Shown here in pieces: positions 1-9,606 of a stretch of DNA of 64,000 nucleotides. The notes beneath the pieces were generated by a model. It ran no database searches. It had not been told where the DNA came from and saw only the letters and a list, made by a program, of their open reading frames with translations. Within the stretch, counting starts at the first letter, position 1. Every line of letters begins with the position of its first letter. This stretch comes from JBASNZ01 sp049657775 (GTDB taxonomy: Bacteria; Actinomycetota; Coriobacteriia; Anaerosomatales; Anaerosomataceae). Made by a program: the position numbers and the translations under genes. The DNA lies in the NCBI GenBank assembly GCA_049657775.1, contig JBASNZ010000091.1, forward strand, positions 1-64,000, written 5' to 3'.

Positions 1-2
1 GC

Positions 3-695
3 GTTGTGTATGTGTACCCCACTGTCGGCGAGACGGCGCATGACGAGGCAGCGGCGCGTTTCGCTGAGTCGTACCGCAAGTACGTGCCCGGATGTGATCA
101 TATCCTTCACGTTGTTTTCAATGGTCAGCAGCCGAATGCCACACACAGGTCCATTCTGGCGGACACTCAATACCAGACGCATCAGCACGATGATGTCGGG
201 TGGGACACCGGCGCCTACCTGAAAGTCGCCAGCGAGATCGACTGTGACCTGATGGTCTGTCTCGGCGGCAGCAGCTATTTCATGAGAGCAGGATGGTTGT
301 CTCGCATGGCAGAGGCTTATTGCGAGCACGGGTTAGGGCTGTATGGCTCTTCTGCCTCACTTGAGATCACCCCACACATCAGGACGACCGGGTTCTGGTG
401 TCACCCGACTCTCCTGCGTGCCTATCCCAGGACGGTTCGCAGTAAGAAGGACCGGTACGCGTTCGAACACGGGCCGGCGTCGCTGACTCGACTTGCCGAG
501 TATGTGGGGCTTGGCTGCTGGCTTGTGACGTGGGATGCGGTGTATGCGAAACCCCAGTGGCGCACGCCGCCGAACATCTTTCGCCGAGGGGACCAGAGCA
601 ATTCCATCGTTTTCGACCGCCAATTTGGCATGTATGAAGATTGGGACGAGGCGACACGACTTCACTACGCGGCGCTTGCTGACGGTGAGGGGTAG
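3..695 (+). CDS. Partial uncharacterised protein of the polysaccharide locus
   Basis: The reading frame is open to the left edge of the window, so the N terminus is probably missing; a GTG at 6 could be a start but has no visible ribosome binding site. About 230 residues are seen. They contain an acidic D-x-G-A-Y segment (near residue 68), several His and Trp residues, and no signal peptide or membrane segment. It ends four bases before a convergent glycosyltransferase gene, so it probably belongs to the same surface-glycan locus, perhaps as a glycosyltransferase-like enzyme. I do not recognise the family with certainty; the sugar-related role is inferred from context. Confidence 0.5.
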   Translation, partial: VVYVYPTVGETAHDEAAARFAESYRKYVPGCDHILHVVFNGQQPNATHRSILADTQYQTHQHDDVGWDTGAYLKVASEIDCDLMVCLGGSSYFMRAGWLSRMAEAYCEHGLGLYGSSASLEITPHIRTTGFWCHPTLLRAYPRTVRSKKDRYAFEHGPASLTRLAEYVGLGCWLVTWDAVYAKPQWRTPPNIFRRGDQSNSIVFDRQFGMYEDWDEATRLHYAALADGEG

Positions 696-699
696 GCGA

Positions 700-1677
700 T
701 CAGACCTCCGAGACTCCGTTGCGTATCCAGCGGTAGATTGTCCTCACGCTCACCCGTCTTCGCGCCCACACGTCCCTGCGTTTCGGCCAGCCCATCTGGA
801 CGCCTTCGGTAATCAGCGCCACGCGGGCCGGGAACTCTCGAATCAGGCCCGGGATGAGATGCCATTTTGATGGGCGCAACGGGAGTGTGTCCCTGAACAG
901 CGCCCGGAACAAGCAGTATGTCAGGGCGCACAGGGGGAGATCCTTACTGGCAACAAACCAGCGGTTTCTACTGTCCAGTCGCGCCAGCCAATCCGGCAAA
1001 TACTGGTCGGCGCTGGATCGGTACTTGTGGAAGACTCGCGCCGCCGGTATGTAAAGGCACCGCTTGCCGGCTATCAGGGCACGAAGGTTGATGTCAGTGT
1101 CTTCATGGACGAGATAGAAGTCCTCATCGAAAGGCCCGACATCTTCGAAGAACTCACGGCGATAGATGGCCGCCCCACCGCATGCGCCCAACACCCTCAT
1201 GGGCTTCTCAAACAACTCGATTGGTTGACCGAAGCCACGATTGATGCCGGAGACGTGCCGAAGGGAGTATGTGTCTCCCGCTGCGTTAATGAGTGTGGGT
1301 TCGTAGTACAGAATCATGCGCGACGCGCCGAAGTCGTATTCCGGGTTCATGTCCATCGCTTCGACAAGGGCGCCAAGCCATTCAGGATCGAGTCTCACGT
1401 CGTTGTTGACGAGCACGATGTAGTCGCTGTCGGCTGCCTTGATTCCATCGTTTGCGCTGGCACTGTATCCGACGTCCTGCTTGTGAACGATCACTGTGGC
1501 CTCGGGCACTGCGTCCCGCACCCACTGGACGCTGTTGTCGGATGACGCATTGTCCACGAATACGACGGCGTAATCCGTAAACTCCTGAGCGCGAAGACCG
1601 TCGAAACACTCCTCGAGATGTCGGACTCCATTACGGTTGGCGATGACCACAGTGACACGCTTGCGCGGAAACTTCAT
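700..1677 (-). CDS. Family 2 glycosyltransferase
   Basis: A GT-A fold glycosyltransferase of 325 aa, expected to move a sugar from a nucleotide-sugar onto a glycan acceptor at the cytoplasmic face. The N terminus has the typical first strand VTVVIANRNG (residues 8-17), then VFVDNASSD and the metal/nucleotide region LVNNDVRLDP near residue 90. The acceptor-side helix holds an HEDTD motif near residue 190. A GGGAGAGA-type ribosome binding site lies just upstream of the ATG. It is the last of four minus-strand GT2 genes and follows the next gene by 22 bases, consistent with one transcript. Donor and acceptor cannot be read from sequence. Confidence 0.85.
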   Translation of the reverse strand: MKFPRKRVTVVIANRNGVRHLEECFDGLRAQEFTDYAVVFVDNASSDNSVQWVRDAVPEATVIVHKQDVGYSASANDGIKAADSDYIVLVNNDVRLDPEWLGALVEAMDMNPEYDFGASRMILYYEPTLINAAGDTYSLRHVSGINRGFGQPIELFEKPMRVLGACGGAAIYRREFFEDVGPFDEDFYLVHEDTDINLRALIAGKRCLYIPAARVFHKYRSSADQYLPDWLARLDSRNRWFVASKDLPLCALTYCLFRALFRDTLPLRPSKWHLIPGLIREFPARVALITEGVQMGWPKRRDVWARRRVSVRTIYRWIRNGVSEV

Positions 1678-1699
1678 TCGTCTCTCCCTGGGCGTTCGG

Positions 1700-2770
1700 C
1701 TAGTGGGAACAAGTAGAGTCCGCGGTGGCGGGCGGAGTCAGATATTCGGCGGGGTGTAGGCGCGCGGTTCCACGAAGAATCCAGCGCGTGATCTTCCTTC
1801 TCGAAATTGTCCTGCGACGCCAAACATCGGCCCGTTTGCTGAGTCCAATGATGAGCCCGGCCCGCTGTGAGGCGCACTTCTCCGGGAGCTGCGCGACCAG
1901 GCCGGGAATCTGTCGCCATGCCGCCGGGCGGAGGGGAAAGGTATCCCTGAACATACGCCAGCACCAGGCGACGAAGATGAGCGGCGCGAGTGAAAGGGGG
2001 AGATTCTTGGCAATCACGATGAACTGGTTGCGCCATATAAGCTTTCGGATGTGAGCAAGAGGCTGTCTGTTAATGGTGGCGCTATCCTTGTGCCGTACTA
2101 CCGATTCCGGTACGTACACGGTCTGTTTGCCGCAGATCAAGCCACGTAGGGAGACATCAACGTCCTCATACACCAGGAAGAACTCCTCATCGAACAAGCC
2201 GACGTCGTCGAAGAAGGATCTCGTATACATTGCCGCCCCGGCGCAAGCACCCAGTACTTTGACAGGTTCCTTGTAACGACTAACGGCCTTCCCACGCCCA
2301 CGCTGAGCTCCAGCGAGGTGGCGCATATCGAAGGTGTCGCCTGCTGCGTTTACAACCTCCGGACTTTCGAAGAAAACCATCTTGGACGCTGCGACATCGA
2401 AATCGGTGCAATCAAGCCAGGCGACCAGAGCCGAAAGGCACTCCGTATCTGCCACGGTGTCGTTGTTCAAGAGATAGACGTATTCACTCTCACTTGCCCT
2501 AATGCCGACATTGACAGCCGCGGAGAACCCCCCGTTGTCTGCTCGCTGAACGACGCGCGCCTGCGGCACATTGCGTTCGAGCCAAGTGATGCTGTGATCG
2601 GTGGAGCCGTTGTCGACGACTATCACTTGGAAGTCGCGGAAGGTTTGGTGCGCAAGAGCTGTCATGCAGTCGGGCAGATGCTCCAACCCGTTCCAGTTTG
2701 GAATCACGACACTCACCTTGGGAGTGTGCGATTCATCGCACACTGGAAGCGTGATGTTAGTCGTGGCCAT
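1700..2770 (-). CDS. Family 2 glycosyltransferase
   Basis: GT-A type glycosyltransferase of 356 aa, close in layout to its downstream neighbour. It shows VSVVIPNWNG near the N terminus, VVDNGSTD, the LLNNDTVAD nucleotide/metal region and VYEDVDVSLRG near residue 195. I chose the ATG whose A overlaps the TGA stop of the upstream gene; a TTG two codons earlier is possible. The one-base stop/start overlap indicates translational coupling. The similarity to the gene at 700-1677, including the C-terminal Arg/Trp-rich tail, suggests the two arose by duplication and diverged in specificity. Confidence 0.85.
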   Translation of the reverse strand: MATTNITLPVCDESHTPKVSVVIPNWNGLEHLPDCMTALAHQTFRDFQVIVVDNGSTDHSITWLERNVPQARVVQRADNGGFSAAVNVGIRASESEYVYLLNNDTVADTECLSALVAWLDCTDFDVAASKMVFFESPEVVNAAGDTFDMRHLAGAQRGRGKAVSRYKEPVKVLGACAGAAMYTRSFFDDVGLFDEEFFLVYEDVDVSLRGLICGKQTVYVPESVVRHKDSATINRQPLAHIRKLIWRNQFIVIAKNLPLSLAPLIFVAWCWRMFRDTFPLRPAAWRQIPGLVAQLPEKCASQRAGLIIGLSKRADVWRRRTISRRKITRWILRGTARLHPAEYLTPPATADSTCSH

Positions 2771-3654
2771 CAGCAATCGCCTCCGTGCAGGTCCTCATAC
2801 CGCCCGAAGCGACCGCGACGATAGTCGCGCGCCCCCTGTAGCATGCGATGCAGCTTCAGGACCTTGTTCCGCTCGGAGAGGGCGATCTTGAGTGTGTCGA
2901 TGAGCAACTGGTGTCGTTCGCGCGAGGCCCATGCTGGGTACTGGTGGCCGTATGCCCGGAGAACCTCAAGCGTATTGCGCGTCATGTAGTAGCGGCGCAG
3001 TGGGCTGTAGTTGCTCACGAAGTGCTCGGTCGGAAAGCGCTTTCGTTCAAGCGACCCCGGACGGTGGATGAGCACTGCATCTCTCCGCTGCAGGATGCGC
3101 ATCCCCTGCTGGCGTCCTCTCAGGCAGTACTCTGTGTCGACCGCATCGATGAAGAAGCCCTCGCGAAACCCGCCCAGTGCCTTCCACGCTGCAAGGCGCA
3201 CAAGATTGCCGCTCGTCATGGCGACGTCCAGTTCGATGCATCGAGGCGACAGCTGTTCCTTGACGCCTCCCTCGATCTGCCAGACGGGCACTGCGAGGAA
3301 GACGTCGTCCGAGTCGTCCTCGCACAGACACTGAGTCAAACGGTGGACCATGTCAGGCGCCGGCGTGCTGTCCTGATCGAGGGTGAGCGCCCACTCGAAT
3401 CCGTAGGCCATCGCCACTCCGCAGCCTGCATTGAGCGCCGCCGCAATCCCTATGTTGCTTCCCATTGAGACAACCTCGACACCCAGTTCCGTGAGTCGCT
3501 CGACTGCGAGCGCGTGCGGCTCGGGTGTGTTGTCGACAGCGATGACCTTGGCGACCTGGTCTATGTACGCGAGAACATGTTCGATGTGCTCAGCGCTGGG
3601 TTCGAACAGCACCACAACAGCGGCGATGTGGTCTCGACTGGGACGCGTTGGCAA
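2770..3654 (-). CDS. Family 2 glycosyltransferase, rhamnosyltransferase-like
   Basis: 294 aa, TTG start. The segment AAVVVLFEPSAEHIEHVLAY followed by VIAVDNTPE, IAAALNAGC and LTLDQDSTPAPDM is the pattern of the RfbF/RhlC-like branch of GT2 enzymes, which use LDQDS as the metal-binding motif. It probably adds a deoxyhexose such as rhamnose during surface glycan assembly; the substrate is inference from the branch. The stop overlaps the start of the next glycosyltransferase by one base. No clear ribosome binding site precedes the TTG, so the exact start is less certain. Confidence 0.8.
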   Translation of the reverse strand: MPTRPSRDHIAAVVVLFEPSAEHIEHVLAYIDQVAKVIAVDNTPEPHALAVERLTELGVEVVSMGSNIGIAAALNAGCGVAMAYGFEWALTLDQDSTPAPDMVHRLTQCLCEDDSDDVFLAVPVWQIEGGVKEQLSPRCIELDVAMTSGNLVRLAAWKALGGFREGFFIDAVDTEYCLRGRQQGMRILQRRDAVLIHRPGSLERKRFPTEHFVSNYSPLRRYYMTRNTLEVLRAYGHQYPAWASRERHQLLIDTLKIALSERNKVLKLHRMLQGARDYRRGRFGRYEDLHGGDC

Positions 3655-3743
3655 CGGTGGCTCGATTCAGGTCGAAAAAGCACGCACGGCACCCACTATG
3701 TTAGCAGCGAGTCGGGCGGTTCCGCCGCATGCCCGTGTGGTCG

Positions 3744-4631
3744 TTACTCTATCGGCCCGAGGCGGCCGGCCAACGCATCCATAACGCCGGACGCCATGGC
3801 GCGGGCGCTCTTGGGTCGCCCGCGCAGCAGCAAGTACGCCGCATTGCCAAAGGCGAACGCCGCGATCCAGGGCCATCTGCGGGGATGGACCCGCCGGTAG
3901 AATTGGACTCGATTCCGGCCCTCGTAGCGCGCCTGAGCCCACGCGCGGTCATCGGGGGTCGTGGCGCCGACCTTGTGCCATATGACCGACTGCGGGGCGT
4001 AGCGGATCGTCCAGCCCGACAAACGGAACCTCTCACACCAGTCGACGTCTTCCCAGTACAAGAAGTAGCGGTCATCCATTAGGCCGACGCTGCGAATAGC
4101 ATCACTTCTGACGAGGATGCTGGCACCGGTAGCGAAGTCCGTCTCTTCGGCTACGTCGTACTTTCCGCCGTCGCGCTCGCCATCACCGCGGTGATACGTG
4201 CGGCCGGAGAAGCGCGTCAGGCCGCCACCGGCGAACGACAGGATGTCCGGTCGGTCGAAGTAGAAGACCTTGGATCCCGCAATCGCGGCCTCGGGATGCG
4301 TCTCGAGATCTTCGACCAGTGCGCTCAGGGCATGAGAGTCGACGGTTGTGTCGTTGTTGAGCACCCAGACGTACTCGTGCCCGGCGTCCAGCGCTCTCTG
4401 AATCCCGATGTTGCATCCGCCCGCAAATCCTAGGTCGACGCCAGCCTCTATCAGCGTCACGTCCGGGCACCGCGAGCGCAGCTCCTGTACGGACTCATCC
4501 GTGGATCCATTGTCGACTACCAGTATCTGGTACCCGGCGTATTCGAGCGCGGCGCACGACTCCACGCAGCCCACGGTATCCTGCCAGCCGTTCCAGTTGA
4601 CGAGGACTATGCCGACCCGTTTGTCGCCCAT
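3744..4631 (-). CDS. Family 2 glycosyltransferase
   Basis: 295 aa GT-A glycosyltransferase. It has VGIVLVNWNG at the N terminus, ILVVDNGSTDES, FAGGCNIGI and WVLNNDTTVD (metal/nucleotide), then YWEDVDWCERFRLSGW near residue 195, the acidic acceptor-side motif of rhamnosyl/galactosyl-type GT2 enzymes. It is the first gene of the minus-strand glycosyltransferase run and is separated from the plus-strand run by a 137-bp divergent gap. A GGGAGT stretch about 11 bases upstream of the ATG may be the ribosome binding site. Confidence 0.85.
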   Translation of the reverse strand: MGDKRVGIVLVNWNGWQDTVGCVESCAALEYAGYQILVVDNGSTDESVQELRSRCPDVTLIEAGVDLGFAGGCNIGIQRALDAGHEYVWVLNNDTTVDSHALSALVEDLETHPEAAIAGSKVFYFDRPDILSFAGGGLTRFSGRTYHRGDGERDGGKYDVAEETDFATGASILVRSDAIRSVGLMDDRYFLYWEDVDWCERFRLSGWTIRYAPQSVIWHKVGATTPDDRAWAQARYEGRNRVQFYRRVHPRRWPWIAAFAFGNAAYLLLRGRPKSARAMASGVMDALAGRLGPIE

Positions 4632-4756
4632 GAATGTGATCAGACTCCCATCGACGCACCTTTTCCTGCGTTAGACTCGCACGGTCCACCGAGTATGGCA
4701 ATCCGGATTCTGAGACCTGCTGCGGTGCGAACACCCCCCTGCAGCCAGGCGTCGAG

Positions 4757-4762
4757 TAGAAT
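4757..4762 (+). promoter_or_regulatory. Possible -10 element giving a leaderless transcript
   Basis: TAGAAT lies seven bases before the ATG of the glycosyltransferase at 4769. With the usual -10 to start-site distance, transcription would begin at or next to the start codon. The gene has no Shine-Dalgarno-like sequence, which fits leaderless translation as seen in many actinobacteria. No good -35 box is visible, so this is tentative. Confidence 0.35.
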
Positions 4763-4768
4763 CGCTGC

Positions 4769-5920
4769 ATGGCAACCATTGGCATAGACGTCACCGCGCT
4801 GTACACGCCAGCTTCCGGCGGCATCGGCACGTCCCAGTACCAGACCTTGCGCGCGCTCTCCGAGTTAGACACCCCGCACCGCTTCGTCATGTATGCGGCC
4901 AAGCCGCCCGTGGTGCCGTTCTCGGACGAACCGCTTGATGTGCCGTTCGAACTCCGCTTGGGGAGCGGGTTCACTGCTCGCAGCAACATCCTGTGGATGC
5001 AGACGGGCGTGAATCGGCTGCTCGCGGCTGACGGCGTTGATCTCGTGTGGGGTCCCCGCCACCTGTTGCCGTTTCGGGCGCGTAGCGTCGCGCGGGTCGC
5101 TACCATCCACGATCTCTGGCACGCGCACTTCCCAGGTCAGCAGCCGCCCATCAACCGCGCGCTCAACCGCGCGCTCATCGGGCGGATTCTCAAGGTTGCC
5201 GACCATATCGTCACAATGTCGCAGGCGACCGCCGACGACGTGGTCTCCATCTATCAGGTCGCCCCCGACCGCATGACTGTCGTCCCTCTCGGGGTCGATA
5301 CGTCGGTGTTCAGGCCTGCTTCGCCGGCACGAGTCGAGGAGTTGCGAGCCAGGCTCGGGCTCCCGGAGCGCTATCTGCTTTCACTCGACGTTTTCAACCC
5401 GCGGAAGAACTTCCGGGTGGTTCTTGAGGCATTCGCACTGCTGCCACAGGAGAAGCTGGCTGAGCTGCAGGTCGTCGGAATCGGGCGTCGTCGCGCGACG
5501 TCGAACAGCGTGGATCCGTATGCGGTCGCGACGTCGCTCGGCGTTTCCGATCGCGTGCGCATTCTGGACGATGTCGACCATGACGACCTCGTCACCCTGT
5601 ACTCGGGCGCGCTGGCGTTCATCTACCCCAGCGTGTACGAGGGCTTCGGCATGCCGGTCCTGGAGGCGATGGCCTGCGGGTGTCCGGTGGTAGCGTCGAA
5701 TCGCTCGTCGCTTCCCGAGGTCGCCGGTGACGCCGGAGTGCTCGTCGATCCCGAGAACGCGGATGCTGTGGCTGCGGCCGTGCTGCGCCTTGCCTCGAGC
5801 CCGTCGGAGACTGCCGGTCTCGTTGAGCGCGGAATCGAGCGTGCATCGGAGTTCACGTGGCGACGCACCGCCGAAGGTATGCTCGTGGTCTTTGATCGTG
5901 TGCTGGAACGGAGAACCTGA
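4769..5920 (+). CDS. GT4-type glycosyltransferase
   Basis: 383 aa GT-B fold glycosyltransferase acting in surface glycan synthesis. The N-terminal Rossmann half starts IGIDVTALYTPASGGIGTSQ. The C-terminal nucleotide-sugar half holds LSLDVFNPRKNF, then EGFGMPVLEAMACGCPVVAS with the retaining-enzyme E-x7-E motif near residue 295. It heads the plus-strand sugar gene run, and its TGA shares one base with the ATG of the next glycosyltransferase. No ribosome binding site precedes the ATG; a -10-like box seven bases upstream suggests a leaderless message. Confidence 0.87.
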   Translation: MATIGIDVTALYTPASGGIGTSQYQTLRALSELDTPHRFVMYAAKPPVVPFSDEPLDVPFELRLGSGFTARSNILWMQTGVNRLLAADGVDLVWGPRHLLPFRARSVARVATIHDLWHAHFPGQQPPINRALNRALIGRILKVADHIVTMSQATADDVVSIYQVAPDRMTVVPLGVDTSVFRPASPARVEELRARLGLPERYLLSLDVFNPRKNFRVVLEAFALLPQEKLAELQVVGIGRRRATSNSVDPYAVATSLGVSDRVRILDDVDHDDLVTLYSGALAFIYPSVYEGFGMPVLEAMACGCPVVASNRSSLPEVAGDAGVLVDPENADAVAAAVLRLASSPSETAGLVERGIERASEFTWRRTAEGMLVVFDRVLERRT

Positions 5921-6990
5921 TGCGCGTTCTTCTCGACTGCCGCATGGCATCGTGGTCCGGAGTGGGTCGCTACACACGCGGCCTCGCTCGGGCGCTGGCT
6001 CGCCGAGACGACATCGATCTCATCCAAGTCGTGCGTCGTGGTCAGGAGCCGCCGGCAGATGCCCCCAGGATTCGGATGGTGGGACACCCGCTCACTCCGT
6101 GGGGGGCCGTCACTCTGGGGGCCGCTGTCTCCTCAACGCGTCCGGACGTCACCCACTGTGTGCACTATCCGACGCCCTTCCCGGTCGACCACCCGCTCGT
6201 GGTCACGCTGCACGACCTGACCCCGCTTGTGGTGCCCGGTGTCATGCCCAGCGCGCTCCGACGCTTCGTCTACAGGCAGATGAACGAGCGGGCGGTACGC
6301 TTCGCCGACCGGATCGTTACGGTCTCCGAGTACACGGCAGGCGACGTGACGCGGATCTTCCCGTCTTCGGCCGATAAGATCCGCGTCACGCCAAATGCGG
6401 TCGACGACTTCGCCGACGGACCGATCGGCCCACTCCCGTCGTGGCTGGCGGGGCAGCGGTATCTGTTCTCGATGGGCAACACCAAGGCGCACAAGGATCT
6501 GCCCACGCTCCTGCGCGCATTCGCGTCCATCGGCGCGGATCACCCGGACCTGCTGCTGGTGCTCGCGGGCCAGGACCCAGGTGCCTACGCGGCATCTGTC
6601 CTCGGCGACTCCCCGGCGGTTCCTCGCGTGCGCTTCACGGGTCTGTTGGACGACGCGACCCTGCGCGCGCTCTACGCGGGCGCGCTCGTGTTCGCATTCC
6701 CATCCACGTACGAGGGCTTCGGATTGCCGCCCCTTGAGGCGATGGCGCTTGGCGCGCCGGTCGTAACCACCGACGCCGCGTCGATTCCCGAAGTTGTGGG
6801 ATGCGCGGCGCTCACGTTCAGCCCCGGTGACGACGGCGCGCTCGCGGAAGCTCTTCGCTCGCTGCTTGCCGAGAACACTGCTCGTGAGCGCCTATCAGCC
6901 GCCGGTCGCGCACGCGCCGCGCTGTTCTCCTGGGACCGCACGGCCGAGCTCACCGTTGCGGTATACACCGAAGTGGTGCGACGCCGATGA
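5920..6990 (+). CDS. GT4-type glycosyltransferase
   Basis: 356 aa GT-B enzyme, paralogous to its upstream neighbour. It begins MRVLLDCRMASWSGVGRYTRG (glycine-rich acceptor loop), carries VTVSEYTAGDV mid-protein and ends with YEGFGLPPLEAMALGAPVVT, the E-x7-E donor-site motif. The ATG overlaps the upstream stop by one base and the stop overlaps the next ATG in an ATGA arrangement, so three consecutive glycosyltransferases are translationally coupled. Sugar specificity is unknown; a mannosyl- or galactosyltransferase role would be ordinary for the family. Confidence 0.87.
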   Translation: MRVLLDCRMASWSGVGRYTRGLARALARRDDIDLIQVVRRGQEPPADAPRIRMVGHPLTPWGAVTLGAAVSSTRPDVTHCVHYPTPFPVDHPLVVTLHDLTPLVVPGVMPSALRRFVYRQMNERAVRFADRIVTVSEYTAGDVTRIFPSSADKIRVTPNAVDDFADGPIGPLPSWLAGQRYLFSMGNTKAHKDLPTLLRAFASIGADHPDLLLVLAGQDPGAYAASVLGDSPAVPRVRFTGLLDDATLRALYAGALVFAFPSTYEGFGLPPLEAMALGAPVVTTDAASIPEVVGCAALTFSPGDDGALAEALRSLLAENTARERLSAAGRARAALFSWDRTAELTVAVYTEVVRRR

Positions 6991-8102
6991 GGACGCTCAG
7001 CGACAGCACGATCATCTTCGTGACCGGCGGGACCGGCCGCGCGCTTGGTCGTATCGAGCGCCGTTGGCTGCGGATCATCGAGGCGCTTGTCGCCGAGGGA
7101 GCGACGGTGCTCGTCATCTGCGCCCTCCATGCGCCGATCGAGGAGCCCGCGCGCCGCTCCGGCGCGACGATCGCGCCCATCCGGCTCGACAAGTTCAACC
7201 TCATCCGAACGCGCTCACGCGTGCGCAAGTACATCAAGCGCTATCGACCGCCCGTTGCGCACTCCACGGGTTACGAGGCCGACGTCCTGCTCAGGTGGGC
7301 CGCAAAGGATTTGCCGGTCAAGGTGGTCACCTCGGCCGATTGCGCTTCGTGGCCCCCGGACGGATTCGGCGCTGTCGACACGTGGATTCGCCGCAGGTTC
7401 GACCGCCGATCGCTCCCAAGGACCGACGTGTTCCTCGCGGACTGTGAGGATCTTGCGGAGCGGGTAGTCGCCGCTGGCCTGCCGCGTGAGCGCGTGATGC
7501 TCGATCCTCCAAGTGTGGCGCTCGTGCGCGTGGCCGAGGACTCCCGCCGCGCGGTGTCGCTGCCCGACGGTTCTCCCCGTGTGGGCTACGCCGGCGCTCT
7601 GGAGCGCAACCGGGGCCTTCCGATGCTGGCAGCGATGACGCCCCTGCTGCGCGAGCGCTGCCCCGATGTCCGCGTGATCCTCGCGGGCGAGGGCCACGCG
7701 CGTGCAGCCGTTGCGAGCGCCGCGCGCGACGGACGCATCGACACCATCGACGGCGCGATCAGTGTCCCGGCGGTGCTCGCGGCGCTGGATGTATGCGTAT
7801 TCCCGGTCATCGAAAGGGGGACTCCCACATCGCTCTTGGAGGCTGCGGCATTGGGTCGTCCGATCGTTGCTTCCGCGGTGTCAGGGATCGCGGACCTCTT
7901 CGAAGACGGCGTCGACATGCTCATGGTCCCGCCTAATGACACCGCCGCGCTGGCCGGGGCGGTGCTGCGACTGCTCGATGACCCGGGACTTGCGCGTCGG
8001 CTGGGCGAGCATGCGCGCCACACGGTCATCGACCGGTACTCATCGGCAGCTGCGATCAAACGCAGTTTGGACCTGTACCGACGGTTGGCCGCGTCGGTCT
8101 AG
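6987..8102 (+). CDS. GT4-type glycosyltransferase
   Basis: 371 aa GT-B protein. The N-terminal half (IIFVTGGTGRALGRIERRW) and the C-terminal donor half (RGTPTSLLEAAALGRPIVAS with E-x7-E, then VPPND) fit family GT4. It lacks the long acceptor loop of the two preceding enzymes and is more divergent. The ATG overlaps the upstream stop. The next gene follows after an 82-base gap with its own strong ribosome binding site. Confidence 0.83.
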   Translation: MRTLSDSTIIFVTGGTGRALGRIERRWLRIIEALVAEGATVLVICALHAPIEEPARRSGATIAPIRLDKFNLIRTRSRVRKYIKRYRPPVAHSTGYEADVLLRWAAKDLPVKVVTSADCASWPPDGFGAVDTWIRRRFDRRSLPRTDVFLADCEDLAERVVAAGLPRERVMLDPPSVALVRVAEDSRRAVSLPDGSPRVGYAGALERNRGLPMLAAMTPLLRERCPDVRVILAGEGHARAAVASAARDGRIDTIDGAISVPAVLAALDVCVFPVIERGTPTSLLEAAALGRPIVASAVSGIADLFEDGVDMLMVPPNDTAALAGAVLRLLDDPGLARRLGEHARHTVIDRYSSAAAIKRSLDLYRRLAASV

Positions 8103-8184
8103 GCAGGCCGGCCCTACCCGTACCCGAATCCAGGTCGACGTGGGAGAATGGGCAGGTAACGCACCGCGCCGAGGGAGGGGCACC

Positions 8185-9588
8185 ATGATGTCACCCACCG
8201 ACATCCGCTTCGGCACCGACGGCTGGCGCGCCGTCATCGCCGAGGACTTCACGTACGCCAATCTGAGGCGGGTCGCTGACGCGGCCGGTCGGGTCTTTGC
8301 CGAGGACCATCCCGGTGGCCTGGTGATCGTCGGGTATGACACCCGCTTCGAGGCGGGCGCGTTCGCGGCTGCCGCGTGCGAAGTGCTGGCAACTCACGGC
8401 CTGCGCGTGGCCCTGTCAGACAGCTACGTCCCAACACCCGGCCTGTGCTGGAGCGTTGCGCACAACGACGACGCCATCGGCGGCGTCATGCTTACGGCAA
8501 GCCACAATCCAGCCCCTTACCTGGGCTTCAAGCTGCGCATGCAAGACGGGGGAGCAAGTCCGGTGAGCTTCACCAACCGCGTAGAGGCCGCCCTCAGGCC
8601 CAATGAGCCGGCCGTGCGCGGCGAGGTCGAGTCCGTCGATCTCGTCGGTCCCTATCTCGCGGCGCTCCGGGCGTTCGTCGATGCCGACGCCGTTCGCGCC
8701 GCAGGCCTTCGGGTCGTCGTCGACCCGCTCTACGGCGCCGGACAGTCGTACCTCGCCGAGACCCTCCGCTCGTTCGGTATCGAGGTCGAGGAGATCCACG
8801 GCGAGCGCAATCCCGGCTTTGGCGGGCTCCACCCCGAGCCGATCCCGCCGCACATCGACGAGGCGCGCAAGCGAGTGACCGATGGCGGCTTCGACGCCGG
8901 CTTCATCACCGACGGCGACGCGGATCGTATCGGTGCCTGCGACAAGTCGGGTAACTTCGTCAACCCGCACCGCATCATCGCGCTCGTGACCAGGCATCTC
9001 GTCGAGGACCGCGGCATGACCGGACGCGTCGTGAAGACGCTCTCCACAAGCGTGCTCGTGGACCGGCTCTGCGCATCGCTTGGACTTGAGGTCGTCACAA
9101 CGCCGGTCGGCTTCAAGTGGATCTACGAGGAGATGGTCAAGGGAGGCGTGCTCATCGGCGGCGAAGAGTCGGGCGGCATCGGCATCCCGGAACACGTGCG
9201 CGAGCGCGACGGCCTCCTGATGTCGCTTCTGCTGGCCGAGATGATGGGGCAGCGCGGTCAGGGACTTGGCGAGCTCGTGGACGACCTCATCGCGGTCACG
9301 GGCCCCATGGAGTACCTCCGCCGCGACCTGCGGCTGGATCCCGCAGTCAAAGATGCGTTCGTCGCCGCGATGCCGTCGCTGGCGCCGACCTCGCTCGCGG
9401 GCCTCGAGGTTCGCCAGATCATCCGCGTCGACGGCATCAAGTTCCTGTTGCCGGACGACGCATGGCTTCTCCTGCGCACGTCAGGCACCGAGCCGCTCGT
9501 GCGCATCTACGCGGAGGCCTCGTCGGCGGGAGTGGTGGATGATTTGCTTGCCGAGGGTGAGGCGCTCGTTCATGGTTCGCGCGGCTAG
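8185..9588 (+). CDS. Phosphohexomutase (phosphoglucomutase/phosphomannomutase family)
   Basis: 467 aa, the normal length for the alpha-D-phosphohexomutase family, which interconverts hexose 1- and 6-phosphates to feed nucleotide-sugar synthesis. All four family signatures are present: the phosphoserine loop LTASHNP near residue 110, the Mg2+ loop TDGDADRIG near residue 245, the sugar-binding GEESGGIG near residue 330 and the phosphate-binding RTSGTEP near residue 435. The start follows a GAGGGAGGGG ribosome binding site; a second ATG directly after it (8188) is equally possible. Its place among glycosyltransferases indicates precursor supply for the surface glycan. Whether glucose or mannose is preferred cannot be told. 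Confidence 0.9.
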   Translation: MMSPTDIRFGTDGWRAVIAEDFTYANLRRVADAAGRVFAEDHPGGLVIVGYDTRFEAGAFAAAACEVLATHGLRVALSDSYVPTPGLCWSVAHNDDAIGGVMLTASHNPAPYLGFKLRMQDGGASPVSFTNRVEAALRPNEPAVRGEVESVDLVGPYLAALRAFVDADAVRAAGLRVVVDPLYGAGQSYLAETLRSFGIEVEEIHGERNPGFGGLHPEPIPPHIDEARKRVTDGGFDAGFITDGDADRIGACDKSGNFVNPHRIIALVTRHLVEDRGMTGRVVKTLSTSVLVDRLCASLGLEVVTTPVGFKWIYEEMVKGGVLIGGEESGGIGIPEHVRERDGLLMSLLLAEMMGQRGQGLGELVDDLIAVTGPMEYLRRDLRLDPAVKDAFVAAMPSLAPTSLAGLEVRQIIRVDGIKFLLPDDAWLLLRTSGTEPLVRIYAEASSAGVVDDLLAEGEALVHGSRG

Positions 9589-9606
9589 CAGACAGGCACA
9601 CACGAT